Positions 7,402-16,266 of a stretch of DNA of 17,809 nt are shown piece by piece. The number at the start of each line of letters is the position of its first letter. Position 1 is the stretch's first letter. The stretch covers positions 1 through 17,809 of the forward strand of contig JAZUJW010000010.1 in the NCBI GenBank assembly GCA_045642925.1, read 5' to 3'. A model generated the notes under the pieces. The model was not told the origin of the DNA, searched no databases, and saw nothing but the letters and a program-made list of their open reading frames with translations. A program made the position numbers and the translations under genes. This DNA is from Firm-04 sp045642925 (GTDB taxonomy: Bacteria > Bacillota > Clostridia > Oscillospirales > Ruminococcaceae).

Positions 7402-9042
7402 ATGAAGCACCGAATAAAAGGTATTATCATGCTGATTCTTGCGATATCCATGCTGATAATTGACCTGATTTTATGGATTCGGCATGACAAAATCGAAAAA
7501 ATTACAGACGGTACGAAGTTTCTTTCCACAAACTGGACAAGCGTAATATTAGAAAACGCAGAAGATTCTCCTTATTTTGCAGATGACAAGACCGTGTATC
7601 GACTGATTACGAGTCATCCTTTGACAGAAGATATCCTCAATAAAGTGATTTCCTTTAAAACAAACGATTCATTTGTAGATGTGTATTTATGTGACACGCC
7701 ACTGACCATTCCGCAGGATGAACCCATCTATCATTTCGGTGTTCAGTATTCTTACTGCGATTCCCCCGGTACACTATATAATTTCATTGAGATTCCGGAT
7801 TCGGATGCCAAATACATTACCATCCGAACAGAAACCGTTTATCAGAAAAAATTCCTCACAAACTATGAGATTGCCTGCGGCGAACGGAATGAACTGATCT
7901 ACTACTACCTGCACAACGAACTGGATACCAGTATTCCGAATATTATCATGCTGATTTTCGGTATCATGCTGCTGGTCATTTCCCTCACCGCGAAAGTCAA
8001 CAACATCAGCTATGCAGAAATGCTTTCTCTCGGCTGTCTGACAATTGCATTTTCACTCTATACCAACTGTCCGCTGTTCCTGAATCAGTATTTGATACAG
8101 CATACCGCGATACAATATTATATGTATTATTTTCTATACTTCCTGATTCCGCCGCTGATGTTTATATACTTCGAAAACCTTGTACCGACACTGAATCTGA
8201 GTAAGATATTCTTCATCAACATTGCCGTTCAGCTCGTCCTCACGATCCTGCATTTCAGCGGCATTGCAGCATATACGCGCACCATTAATATTTTCAATGC
8301 AGATGTTGCTATATCAGCAATCGTGTTGATCATCATGGTTGCCAGACGCTTCAAGAAAATACCCGTGGTCAACCGCATTTCCATGCTAATGTTGCTTTCC
8401 TTCTGTCTGATCAATATTTTCTTCTATCTGTTCGTCACGACCATCGGCAATCAGACGTTCATTGCAAGGGCAGGCTTCCTGCTGTATCAGGTTTTTGCAA
8501 TGTACAACGGCATCAAGAAAATTCTGGAGTCGGTCTATAAAGAGCGCGAAACCACACTGCTGGAACAGATTGCCTTTACTGACAACCTGACAGAACTCGG
8601 CAACCGCTATGCGCTGGAACGTATCGTCCGCACACAAGACATCGAAAAACTCAGTATTGTCTCTATGGACTTGAACTATCTGAAAACCATCAATGATACA
8701 TTTGGTCATGCAGGCGGAGATGTCCTGCTGAAAAGCGCTGCCGTGGCACTGCTTTCCGTTTATGACCATGTGTACCGTGTCGGCGGCGATGAATTCATTG
8801 CGCTGGTATACAATGCCGATGAAACAGAATTACAGCGGCTCAGCGAACAACTAAATGAGAAAATCAACAGCATGAACACACAGCGTACAGAATTTGCAGA
8901 ATTTGCCGATAAACCAGACTTTCGCCTTAGTATTTCGGCAGGCTTTGCTTCCTATGAAGCTGGCGATACTTCCTATGAACAGATCATGCAGCGTGCCGAC
9001 AAGATCATGTATGTGCGAAAGCGTGCCATACACCACCGATAA
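7402..9042 (+). CDS. Membrane diguanylate cyclase (7TM-GGDEF)
   Basis: A 546-residue membrane enzyme expected to make cyclic-di-GMP from two GTP. The ATG has an excellent AGGAGGTG site. Layout: TM helix about 5-26, an extracytoplasmic region about 30-175 that may sense a ligand, seven hydrophobic helices about 178-373 (a 7TMR-DISM-like layout), a short coiled connector, then a GGDEF domain about 388-546. The active-site motif GGDEF is intact at 461-465, and the substrate-binding stretch DLNYLKTINDTFGHAGGD is complete. The inhibitory RxxD site is absent (SVYD at that place), so product feedback is probably missing. The external sensor ligand is unknown. It is followed after 225 nt by a second c-di-GMP gene with its own promoter. 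Confidence 0.92.
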   Translation: MKHRIKGIIMLILAISMLIIDLILWIRHDKIEKITDGTKFLSTNWTSVILENAEDSPYFADDKTVYRLITSHPLTEDILNKVISFKTNDSFVDVYLCDTPLTIPQDEPIYHFGVQYSYCDSPGTLYNFIEIPDSDAKYITIRTETVYQKKFLTNYEIACGERNELIYYYLHNELDTSIPNIIMLIFGIMLLVISLTAKVNNISYAEMLSLGCLTIAFSLYTNCPLFLNQYLIQHTAIQYYMYYFLYFLIPPLMFIYFENLVPTLNLSKIFFINIAVQLVLTILHFSGIAAYTRTINIFNADVAISAIVLIIMVARRFKKIPVVNRISMLMLLSFCLINIFFYLFVTTIGNQTFIARAGFLLYQVFAMYNGIKKILESVYKERETTLLEQIAFTDNLTELGNRYALERIVRTQDIEKLSIVSMDLNYLKTINDTFGHAGGDVLLKSAAVALLSVYDHVYRVGGDEFIALVYNADETELQRLSEQLNEKINSMNTQRTEFAEFADKPDFRLSISAGFASYEAGDTSYEQIMQRADKIMYVRKRAIHHR

Positions 9043-9136
9043 CAACGAAAGAACGGCAAAAATCTCTTTTCCGCAGATTCATCTGCACGAAATTGTCACA
9101 AATTTTCTTTTTTTTAGAATATTTTGGGCGAAAGTA

Positions 9137-9165
9137 TTGAAATATTTTTCGGGATATGCTATAAT
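9137..9165 (+). promoter_or_regulatory. Promoter of the FIST-GGDEF-HD-GYP gene
   Basis: TTGAAA (9137-9142), 17-nt spacer, TATAAT (9160-9165), with TGC before the -10 (extended). The start near 9172 gives a leader of about 95 nt. Confidence 0.75.
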
Positions 9166-9216
9166 ATATTATAGTTATTATTAACATATACTTGTTACAG
9201 CAAGAATCTGGCACGA

Positions 9217-9254
9217 GCATCTGTCTGAGAGCCGTATTGTGATGGCTTAGATGC
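9217..9254 (+). promoter_or_regulatory. Leader hairpin before the FIST-GGDEF-HD-GYP gene
   Basis: GCATCT (9217-9222) pairs with AGATGC (9249-9254), and AGCC (9230-9233) with GGCT (9244-9247) inside it. The outer stem ends just before the ribosome binding site GGAAAGGAG (9255-9263). It could modulate translation. It does not match the c-di-GMP riboswitch classes I know. Confidence 0.3.
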
Positions 9255-9267
9255 GGAAAGGAGCACT

Positions 9268-11643
9268 ATGAAACAGATACATTTTAATTACTATGCTGCA
9301 ACACAATTCCGTTCAGATCTGGAAGAAGCAATTGAAGACATTCAGAAGGCAAAAAGCTACTATTTTCAGTTGTTTTCCGCTGTCTTGGACTTTACGGTGC
9401 TCGAAAATGTTACAAGCATCCTGCGTGAATTGTTCCCGCATTCTGTCTGCATCGCCAATTCTACAGCAGGCAATATCATCAATTCCGATGAAACGGGTAC
9501 TGTCACGGTGATCGCCAATCTGTTTGAATATGAAACTTCCCGTTTTGATGTGCAGCAATACGAATTCGATACCATGGCAATGGAAGACATTGCCGCAGAG
9601 ATCCGCCGTGCCGCCTCAGAACGACCGTGGACAAAGGCAATCGAAATCTACTACACCGTTCCGAAGATCTCTACTTCATTCATCTGTGACAATCTTGCTG
9701 ATCTGGATGTCAACGTCAAGGTGTTCGGCGGTATCGTATGCAGTTCCGATATTACCAGTACGGCTTCCTTCATTTATTCGACAGCAGGCGGAACATCCGG
9801 AAATGGCTTGATCTGTCTGTTTTTGGGCGGCGAAGATCTGTATGTGGATTCTATCAAGATCAGTGGTTGGAAGTCCATCGGACGTACCTTCCGCGTGACA
9901 CGTTCAGAAGGCAGTTTGCTCAAAGAACTGGATGGCATTCCTGCATACGATATCTACAAGCGCTATCTGAATATTCAGAATGATGAAAACTTCTTCATCA
10001 ATGCACTGGATTTTCCGATCATGTACGAGCATAACAATACGACGATCGTGCGTGCATCCGCTTCCAGCAACGATGACGGCTCTATTAATATGTCCGCCAA
10101 TATTGATGAAGGTTCTATCGTCCGACTTTCTTACGGCGAACCGCAGACCATTGTTGACAGCATCAGAGAAAAAGGCGAAACCATCAAGGAATTCCAACCG
10201 GATGTCATGCATATTTTCTCCTGTGCCGCAAGAAAAGCATTCTGGGCGACCTATGCGCCGACTTACGAACTGCGTCCGCTGAAATCCATTTGCAACAGTT
10301 CAGGCTTCTTCTCCCACGGCGAATTTCTTCGTGAAAAAGGTCTGCTGAATCAGCACAATCTGACACTGGTCATCGCTTCCATCCGTGAAGGTGAAAAGCA
10401 GGCAGACAGCACGCCGCATACCCTGCGCGAAGCCGAAAAAATCAATACCAAACTGCCGCTGGCAACCCGTATGGCGACATTCATTCGTGAAACTTCCTAC
10501 GAACTGGAACAAATCAACAGCCGACTGGAAGTCATGAACGAACAATTGCAGGGCTTTGCCACCACAGATGCCCTGACAGGTCTGGATAACCGTCTGGCTT
10601 TCAATGATATGCTTGCCGCCATTGAAACGGAAAGCAACCTGAAAGACAACTGGAATATGTATATGTTCGATGTCAACGGACTGAAATACATCAACGATAC
10701 GTTCGGTCATTTTGCAGGTGACGAACTGATTAAATCTGCGGCATTTGTCATTACCAAGACCTTCGGCAGAAATGGTTACTGCTACCGTATCGGCGGCGAT
10801 GAATTTGTTGTGTTGATTCAGGCAACTTATGCACAACTGCGTGAGTATGACAAGCAAATGGAAAAAATAATGGAAGAACACAACAAATCTGCGATGTACC
10901 ATCTTTCCATTGCAGTCGGTAAGAGCCGTCTGGTGGATGACAACACCAAACGAAAGTCCATTTCGGACTGGAAGATGGAAGCCGACCTCAGTATGTATCG
11001 CAACAAGGCGGCATCGCACAGACAGCAGCGTACCGTAAAAGACGAAAATCTGAAAGAATTGATCTCCTGTCTGATTACCATTGAGGAAGCAAAAGACTCC
11101 TATACAGCATACCATTCGGACAGAGTATGCAGTCTTTCCGGAATGCTGGCGCGGAAAATGGGACTGACGGAAGAAACCATCAGCATGATTTCGGATGCCG
11201 CCGCGCTGCATGATATCGGCAAAGTCGGCATCAGTGATGCCGTACTGCTGAAACCCGGAAAGCTGACGGCTGATGAATTTGACCAAATCAAAGAGCACTC
11301 GATGATCGGTGCGAAGATCCTCATGAAATCGAATTATATGCAGGAATTCGTACAAATCGTCATGCATCACCACGAACGATATGATGGCAAGGGATATCCT
11401 GACGGCATTTCGGGAATGGAAATTCCGCTTGGTTCGCGTATCATTGCGATTGCAGACTCGATCGATGCAATGACCAGCCGCAGAATTTATCGTGATGCAT
11501 TGCCATTGAGTGTCTGCCGTGCAGAGATCGAGAAGAACATCGGCAAGATGTACGATCCGGCAATTGCAACGATCGCCCTTGAAAACTGGGAAGACATTGA
11601 GCAAATTGTCATGGCGAACCCGAAGCATTTGTTCAAGAAATGA
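9268..11643 (+). CDS. FIST-GGDEF-HD-GYP c-di-GMP enzyme
   Basis: A 791-residue soluble signalling protein with no signal peptide or TM helix. Order: FIST_N about 25-225 and FIST_C about 226-375 (a putative small-ligand sensor, proposed for amino acids); helical linker about 395-430; GGDEF about 432-590 with intact motif at 509-513; HD-GYP about 595-791. The HD-GYP domain shows HSDRV, the catalytic His648-Asp649 in LHDIGK, a later EHSMIG histidine, HHHERYDGKG and Gly709-Tyr710-Pro711, so the metal site looks complete. The protein should be able both to form and to hydrolyse c-di-GMP, with FIST setting the balance. No RxxD inhibitory site precedes GGDEF. The ATG follows GGAAAGGAG. It ends in a strong terminator, so it is monocistronic. 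Confidence 0.93.
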   Translation: MKQIHFNYYAATQFRSDLEEAIEDIQKAKSYYFQLFSAVLDFTVLENVTSILRELFPHSVCIANSTAGNIINSDETGTVTVIANLFEYETSRFDVQQYEFDTMAMEDIAAEIRRAASERPWTKAIEIYYTVPKISTSFICDNLADLDVNVKVFGGIVCSSDITSTASFIYSTAGGTSGNGLICLFLGGEDLYVDSIKISGWKSIGRTFRVTRSEGSLLKELDGIPAYDIYKRYLNIQNDENFFINALDFPIMYEHNNTTIVRASASSNDDGSINMSANIDEGSIVRLSYGEPQTIVDSIREKGETIKEFQPDVMHIFSCAARKAFWATYAPTYELRPLKSICNSSGFFSHGEFLREKGLLNQHNLTLVIASIREGEKQADSTPHTLREAEKINTKLPLATRMATFIRETSYELEQINSRLEVMNEQLQGFATTDALTGLDNRLAFNDMLAAIETESNLKDNWNMYMFDVNGLKYINDTFGHFAGDELIKSAAFVITKTFGRNGYCYRIGGDEFVVLIQATYAQLREYDKQMEKIMEEHNKSAMYHLSIAVGKSRLVDDNTKRKSISDWKMEADLSMYRNKAASHRQQRTVKDENLKELISCLITIEEAKDSYTAYHSDRVCSLSGMLARKMGLTEETISMISDAAALHDIGKVGISDAVLLKPGKLTADEFDQIKEHSMIGAKILMKSNYMQEFVQIVMHHHERYDGKGYPDGISGMEIPLGSRIIAIADSIDAMTSRRIYRDALPLSVCRAEIEKNIGKMYDPAIATIALENWEDIEQIVMANPKHLFKK

Positions 11644-11644
11644 G

Positions 11645-11677
11645 AAAAGAGGATGGCATCATGCCATCCTCTTTTTT
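11645..11677 (+). terminator. Rho-independent terminator after the FIST-GGDEF-HD-GYP gene
   Basis: AGAGGATGGCAT (11648-11659) pairs with ATGCCATCCTCT (11661-11672), extended by A-T pairs, then a run of six T (11672-11677). It begins right at the stop codon. Confidence 0.92.
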
Positions 11678-11690
11678 GCACTGCTGCGTC

Positions 11691-11734
11691 ATAAAAAATA
11701 AGCGTCCTTTCGCCGCTACACGAAAGGACGCTTA
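11691..11734 (-). terminator. Minus-strand rho-independent terminator
   Basis: A 14-bp perfect stem (11699-11712 with 11721-11734, 8-nt loop). The T-run is on the minus strand (six A on the plus strand, 11693-11698) and there is none on the plus side. It therefore ends a leftward transcript. The only candidate gene for it is the small ORF at 11751-11951. Confidence 0.8.
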
Positions 11735-11750
11735 CTGCTTTCTGCCACGT

Positions 11751-11951
11751 TTACGGACAATGACAAAAAGTCTTATCGAACAAATCGGGCAATCCAGAAG
11801 AATTCTTCCACAATTCAGCACTGAACCACCTGCTGTTCTTTGTTGTATGTATCATAACATATCCTTCGTTATTTTTCAAGAGGTTTTCGAGAGAATTCAC
11901 CGAAAGTTTACAGTTTCTTGATAATTCAGCAAGATATTTTGCCTTTGACAC
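11751..11951 (-). CDS. Possible small ORF, 66 aa, unknown
   Basis: A 66-codon minus-strand frame from GTG at 11951. The product has a Leu/Asn-rich helical N-terminal half (KYLAELSRNCKLSVNSLENL) that could be a small helix-turn-helix and a C-terminal half with Trp and Cys residues (ending CHCP). I recognise no family. In favour: a leftward terminator lies 17 nt after its stop, and GGAAGGAG lies upstream. Against: that site is only 1-2 nt from the GTG, no ATG is available in frame nearby, and the promoter is unclear. It may also be the remnant of a longer gene or a small non-coding RNA. Confidence 0.35.
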   Translation of the reverse strand: MSKAKYLAELSRNCKLSVNSLENLLKNNEGYVMIHTTKNSRWFSAELWKNSSGLPDLFDKTFCHCP

Positions 11952-12029
11952 ACTCCTTCCGTTTCCTTCCGCATTTTTTTGCCAAAATCTGTATATTTCC
12001 CTGAAAAGCCGCTACAAGCGAAAAAAATA

Positions 12030-12058
12030 GTGACAAATCAAAAAAAGTATGCTATAAT
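12030..12058 (+). promoter_or_regulatory. Promoter of the LRR-dockerin/scaffoldin operon
   Basis: GTGACA (12030-12035), 17-nt spacer, TATAAT (12053-12058) with TGC just before it. In the short leader, CGTACAGC (12073-12080) and GCTGTACG (12084-12091) form a tight 8-bp hairpin with a 3-nt loop, 7 nt before AAGGAGGT (12099-12106). Confidence 0.72.
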
Positions 12059-12111
12059 ATCTCTTGTATATCCGTACAGCCTTGCTGTACGCAATCAAAA
12101 GGAGGTTCATT

Positions 12112-15100
12112 ATGAAACAATTCCGTAAATCTATGGCAGCCATTGCCGCTGTCAGTATCCTCACCAATTCTGTGCCGCTGCAAACCATCACAGCATTGGA
12201 TCTGCCTGTCAATTCCAACCTGACACTTGGTGACGAAGCCCCTTCCTCTGCTGACAAAACAGATACGAAACCGACCGAGGATTCCAAAGAAGACGATTCT
12301 GCAAAAGATGATTCTGCAAAAGACGCTTCCAAAGATAAATCCGATTCCGCACGCTGTGTGATCAGTGCAAAAAAATGGGCAGCGATGAGAGAAGCGACAT
12401 ATGAAGTCGGCATCACCAAAATCAGCTTCTTGAGCACTGCGTACAAGGGTGCTTCCACCGTGACCAGCTACGCCCTCAATGACGATAAGAGCGTTACTGC
12501 TTACTTCCTGGAAGACAATACGATAATCGTCTGCCCTGCCAAAGACGGCAGCACGATCGCTGCCGAAACCTGCGAAGAAATGTTCCTGGGTATGGACACG
12601 CTGCTCGAAGCTGACCTGCACAATCTGGATACCAGCGCAGCCACTTCCATGAAGAATATGTTCTGCAACTGTTCTGCACTGAAAAGCGTCGACCTCGGTA
12701 CGATCGATACTTCGAATGTGACAGATATGAGCTGGCTGTTTACAAACTGCCCCGCACTGACCAAGCTGGATCTGTCTATCCTCAATACTTCCAAAGTAAC
12801 CAACATGACCAATATGTTTTTCAGCTGCAAGGGATTGACTGCAATTGACGTCAGTAACTTCGATACTGCAAGCGTCACCAATATGAATGGAATGTTCCGC
12901 AGCTGCACTTCTCTGAAATCCGTTGACCTCAGCAGCTTCAACACTGAAAAGGTGCTCAGTATGGGTTCCATGTTTGCAGAATGCACCTCACTCAGAGGAC
13001 TGGATATCAGCACTTTCAAAATAAAAGAATCAACATTGCTGACTTATATTTTCTATATGAGTAATCTGAAAGCACTCATTTGCAGCGATGAAACATACCA
13101 AGTACTGCAAGCCAGCAACGAGTTGAAGGAATCTGTCAAGCGTCTGGACAAGATGCCCACAGAATTTACAGTGAATAAAGATATGCTCAACGCACTCATT
13201 TCTTCAACGAGTGCAACCAGCGTCAAATTTCTCACCGCTCCACCCACAGGTGATGTCAAAGGAATCCCGGTGGACGAACTGGAGACCGTATTCGCATGCT
13301 TTGATGAAAATAATGGTATGCTGATGGTTTATCCCTGCGAAAGTCAGCAGTCGGTAATCGCCCCTGCGGATTGCTCCAAGATGTTCTATGAATTGTTCTC
13401 CCTGATCACCATTGATTGCAACGCGCTGGATACCTCCAACGTCACGAACATGAGTCAGATGTTCGCAGAATGCAGAGGACTGAAAAATTTAGCGATCGAC
13501 AAAATGAATACTTCCAAGGTTACTGATATGAGTTCGATGTTCTCCTCCTGTCCTATGCTTTCGCAGATCTTTGTCGACGACTTCGATACCTCAAATGTCA
13601 CAAACATGAGCCATATGTTCGAAAACTGCCATGCATTGTTCTCCCTTGACCTCAGCCCATTCGATACTTCTAATGTCACGGATATGACAGCAATGTTCGC
13701 CTCGGATGAATCCCTGGTTTCAGTGAACCTGACGGGTTGGAATACCCCGAAACTCACCACACTGTTTGATTTCTGCAATTCCTGTGCTTCCTTGCAGTTC
13801 CTTGATCTCAGCAGCTTTGATTTAAGCCATGTGACGGATATGCGTTCCATGTTGGGTGACTGCACTTCCATCGACCTTGTCAATCTTGGCGAAAATTGCA
13901 AGCTGACAGACAACGTTGCAGTTCTCAACACCTTCAAAAATTGCTCTGTAAACAAAATCATCTGCCCCGAAACTGTATTTAATTACTTCTTAGAGAACAA
14001 CACCGGTCTTTCGTCAGATCAAACCGCCCATTTAAATTCTATGGAAGAAGCAGATCAGCTTGATATTTCTCTCATGCAGAAAGCACTGACAGATACTGCT
14101 GCTACCATCGTCCGCTTTGTCACCAAAAAGCCTGAAGGAGAACTGACAGAATATCCGCTGAACCCGTTTAATAATATCATAGGCGGCTTTGACGCAACAG
14201 ACAATGTATTCTATATTTATTCAAAGGATAACGGCAAGAAGGTACTTGCACCGACCAGCTGTGCCTCTATGTTTGTAGATATGAGAAAGCTGACGGAAAT
14301 TGACTGCAGCGGCTTGAACACCAGCAAAGTCACCCGCACAGGCAATATGTTCAAAGGCTGCACCAGTCTGGTCACACTGAAGCTGAGCGGTTTAGACACC
14401 AGCAAGGTCACTTCCATGCCGGGTATGTTCAAGGAATGCAAAGCGCTGACATCACTGGATGCTTCCGCACTGTCGATGAACAATGTGAAAAGTACCTACG
14501 AAATGTTCGCTGACTGCGAAAACCTGAAGGAACTGAAGTTCTCTGCCTTGAACACCGCCAACGTCACAGATATGTCCCGTATGTTCATGGGCTGCAAATC
14601 GCTCGAATCGCTGGATGTCAAAAATTGGAATACTTCCAAAGTCACCAACATGGATCGGATGTTCGCCGAGTGTTCCGCACTCAAACAGCTCAATCTCGAA
14701 AAATGGAATACAAATCAAGCCATTACCATGGAATATATGTTTGATTCCTGCTCCAGCCTTACTTCGCTGATACTGACGAACTTCAATACCAGTCTTATCA
14801 GTGACATGACGTGTATGTTCCGTAACTGTTCTTCCCTGACTTCCCTGGGTCTCAGCAGCTTCGATACTTCCAAGGTCACCACCATGAAATCAATGTTCGA
14901 AAACTGTGCTGCTCTGAAGACGCTCGACCTCTCGTACTTTAATACTGCCAAAGTCACTGATATGTCAATGATGTTCAAAGGCTGCGCTGCACTGAAAACC
15001 ATAGAAGTACCCGGTTTCAATACGGATGGCGTAACCACTATGGCGGAAATGTTCTCCGGATGCAGTTCGCTGGCTGCACTGGATCTTTCCAGCTTCAACA

Positions 15101-16245
15101 TCACCTTCGCAAAGAAACTGGATGAAATGTTCCTGGATTGCAAACTGATGCAGATCACCTGCTCGAACGATGACTATATTCGCTATGTGAATGAAGGAAG
15201 CCTGAATACGGAAGGTCTGACACTGGTCGGCGCAGAAGCACTGGAAAAAACCAATGAACTCAGCATCATGATGATGCGTCAGGTCATTCAGGAAACCGGT
15301 GCACAGGTCGTACGCTTCACGGATAAGAAACCGGATGGTTCTTTCACTGAAAAACTGATGAATGCAAACGGCGGTGTGCTGTACTGCTACGATGTCAAGA
15401 ACAAGACACTGTACATCTATGCCGCAGAGAAAGGCCAGAAAGTCGCTGCGCCTGTAGATTGCTCGGAAATGTTCTATTCCCTGAAAACAATCACGGAAAT
15501 CGACTTCTCAATGCTGGATACCAGCAAAGTCACTGACATGGCAGATATGTTCGATAACTGTACATCACTGACTACCATCAACTTCGATGGCTTTGATACC
15601 AGCAATGTCATATCCTTCTATGGAATGTTCTTCTACTGCGTAGGCATGACCGCTCTGGATGTCAGCTGTTTCAATACCAGCAAAGCTGAAGACTTCAGCT
15701 TTATGTTCGGAGGTTGTCAGGCATTGACAACACTTGACCTCCGCAGCTTCGATACCTCGAATGCAACGAAAATGGAGAAGATGTTCTCTATGTGCAGCAA
15801 GCTGACAGATGTCGACCTCAGCAGCTTCAATACCAGCAATGTCAACATTATGAACGAAATGTTCAGCTACACCAGAGGACTGGAAACACTGGATCTCAGC
15901 AATTTCGACCTCACCAATGTTACCTCTATGAGTTATATGTTCTATGACAATTTCCTGGAAACCATTGCCTGCTCCGAAGAAGACTTCAAGCGCTATTCCG
16001 ATGAAGGCAGTCTGAACAGCGAAGCAAAGCGTCTGGACAAGCTGACTTCCGGTGTCGGCGACCTGAACAAGGACGGCGTGCTGGATGAAAATGACGTCGA
16101 GATGCTGCGTGCCTATATCGTGGACGGTGAAACCACTGACATCAGTGTATTCGATGCAGACATCAACGAGGACGGCAGCGTGGACTTCAAGGATGTCGTC
16201 TATCTCCGCCGTGTCATCGCAGAAGACTGGGATGTAACGCTGTAA
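12112..16245 (+). CDS. Giant BspA-like (DUF285) repeat protein with dockerin
   Basis: A 1377-residue secreted protein. The ATG at 12112 follows AAGGAGGT; an upstream TTG (12064) is rejected. Signal peptide about 1-30; an acidic Asp/Ser/Lys linker about 40-78 with a 15-nt tandem repeat (DDSAK); then about 30 BspA/DUF285 leucine-rich repeats of the form LDxSxxNTSKVTDMSxMFxxCxxL. They fall into four super-blocks (about 80-345, 350-645, 648-1047, 1048-1312). Each starts with a cap resembling ALTDTAATIVRF...YIY...V.AP..C..MF and ends with a cap of the type I.CS.....Y. The dockerin is at 1314-1377 with two Ca-binding loops (DLNKDGVLDEND, DINEDGSVDFKD). BspA-like proteins bind host or matrix proteins in other bacteria; here an adhesin mounted on a cohesin scaffold is likely. 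The scaffoldin gene begins 21 nt downstream, so they form an operon. Confidence 0.93.
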   Translation: MKQFRKSMAAIAAVSILTNSVPLQTITALDLPVNSNLTLGDEAPSSADKTDTKPTEDSKEDDSAKDDSAKDASKDKSDSARCVISAKKWAAMREATYEVGITKISFLSTAYKGASTVTSYALNDDKSVTAYFLEDNTIIVCPAKDGSTIAAETCEEMFLGMDTLLEADLHNLDTSAATSMKNMFCNCSALKSVDLGTIDTSNVTDMSWLFTNCPALTKLDLSILNTSKVTNMTNMFFSCKGLTAIDVSNFDTASVTNMNGMFRSCTSLKSVDLSSFNTEKVLSMGSMFAECTSLRGLDISTFKIKESTLLTYIFYMSNLKALICSDETYQVLQASNELKESVKRLDKMPTEFTVNKDMLNALISSTSATSVKFLTAPPTGDVKGIPVDELETVFACFDENNGMLMVYPCESQQSVIAPADCSKMFYELFSLITIDCNALDTSNVTNMSQMFAECRGLKNLAIDKMNTSKVTDMSSMFSSCPMLSQIFVDDFDTSNVTNMSHMFENCHALFSLDLSPFDTSNVTDMTAMFASDESLVSVNLTGWNTPKLTTLFDFCNSCASLQFLDLSSFDLSHVTDMRSMLGDCTSIDLVNLGENCKLTDNVAVLNTFKNCSVNKIICPETVFNYFLENNTGLSSDQTAHLNSMEEADQLDISLMQKALTDTAATIVRFVTKKPEGELTEYPLNPFNNIIGGFDATDNVFYIYSKDNGKKVLAPTSCASMFVDMRKLTEIDCSGLNTSKVTRTGNMFKGCTSLVTLKLSGLDTSKVTSMPGMFKECKALTSLDASALSMNNVKSTYEMFADCENLKELKFSALNTANVTDMSRMFMGCKSLESLDVKNWNTSKVTNMDRMFAECSALKQLNLEKWNTNQAITMEYMFDSCSSLTSLILTNFNTSLISDMTCMFRNCSSLTSLGLSSFDTSKVTTMKSMFENCAALKTLDLSYFNTAKVTDMSMMFKGCAALKTIEVPGFNTDGVTTMAEMFSGCSSLAALDLSSFNITFAKKLDEMFLDCKLMQITCSNDDYIRYVNEGSLNTEGLTLVGAEALEKTNELSIMMMRQVIQETGAQVVRFTDKKPDGSFTEKLMNANGGVLYCYDVKNKTLYIYAAEKGQKVAAPVDCSEMFYSLKTITEIDFSMLDTSKVTDMADMFDNCTSLTTINFDGFDTSNVISFYGMFFYCVGMTALDVSCFNTSKAEDFSFMFGGCQALTTLDLRSFDTSNATKMEKMFSMCSKLTDVDLSSFNTSNVNIMNEMFSYTRGLETLDLSNFDLTNVTSMSYMFYDNFLETIACSEEDFKRYSDEGSLNSEAKRLDKLTSGVGDLNKDGVLDENDVEMLRAYIVDGETTDISVFDADINEDGSVDFKDVVYLRRVIAEDWDVTL

Positions 16246-16266
16246 TCATAGCGGGAAGGCGAGAAG

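Noticed and set aside
9172..9267. c-di-GMP riboswitch in front of the FIST-GGDEF-HD-GYP gene
   Set aside because: The leader lacks the conserved core of the class I and II switches that I know; only a simple stem is present.
10300..11628. 442-codon open frame on the minus strand, antisense to the FIST-GGDEF-HD-GYP gene
   Set aside because: It lies wholly inside a gene with clear GGDEF and HD-GYP motifs, has no ribosome site or recognisable domain, and is Cys/His/Phe-rich as antisense frames are.
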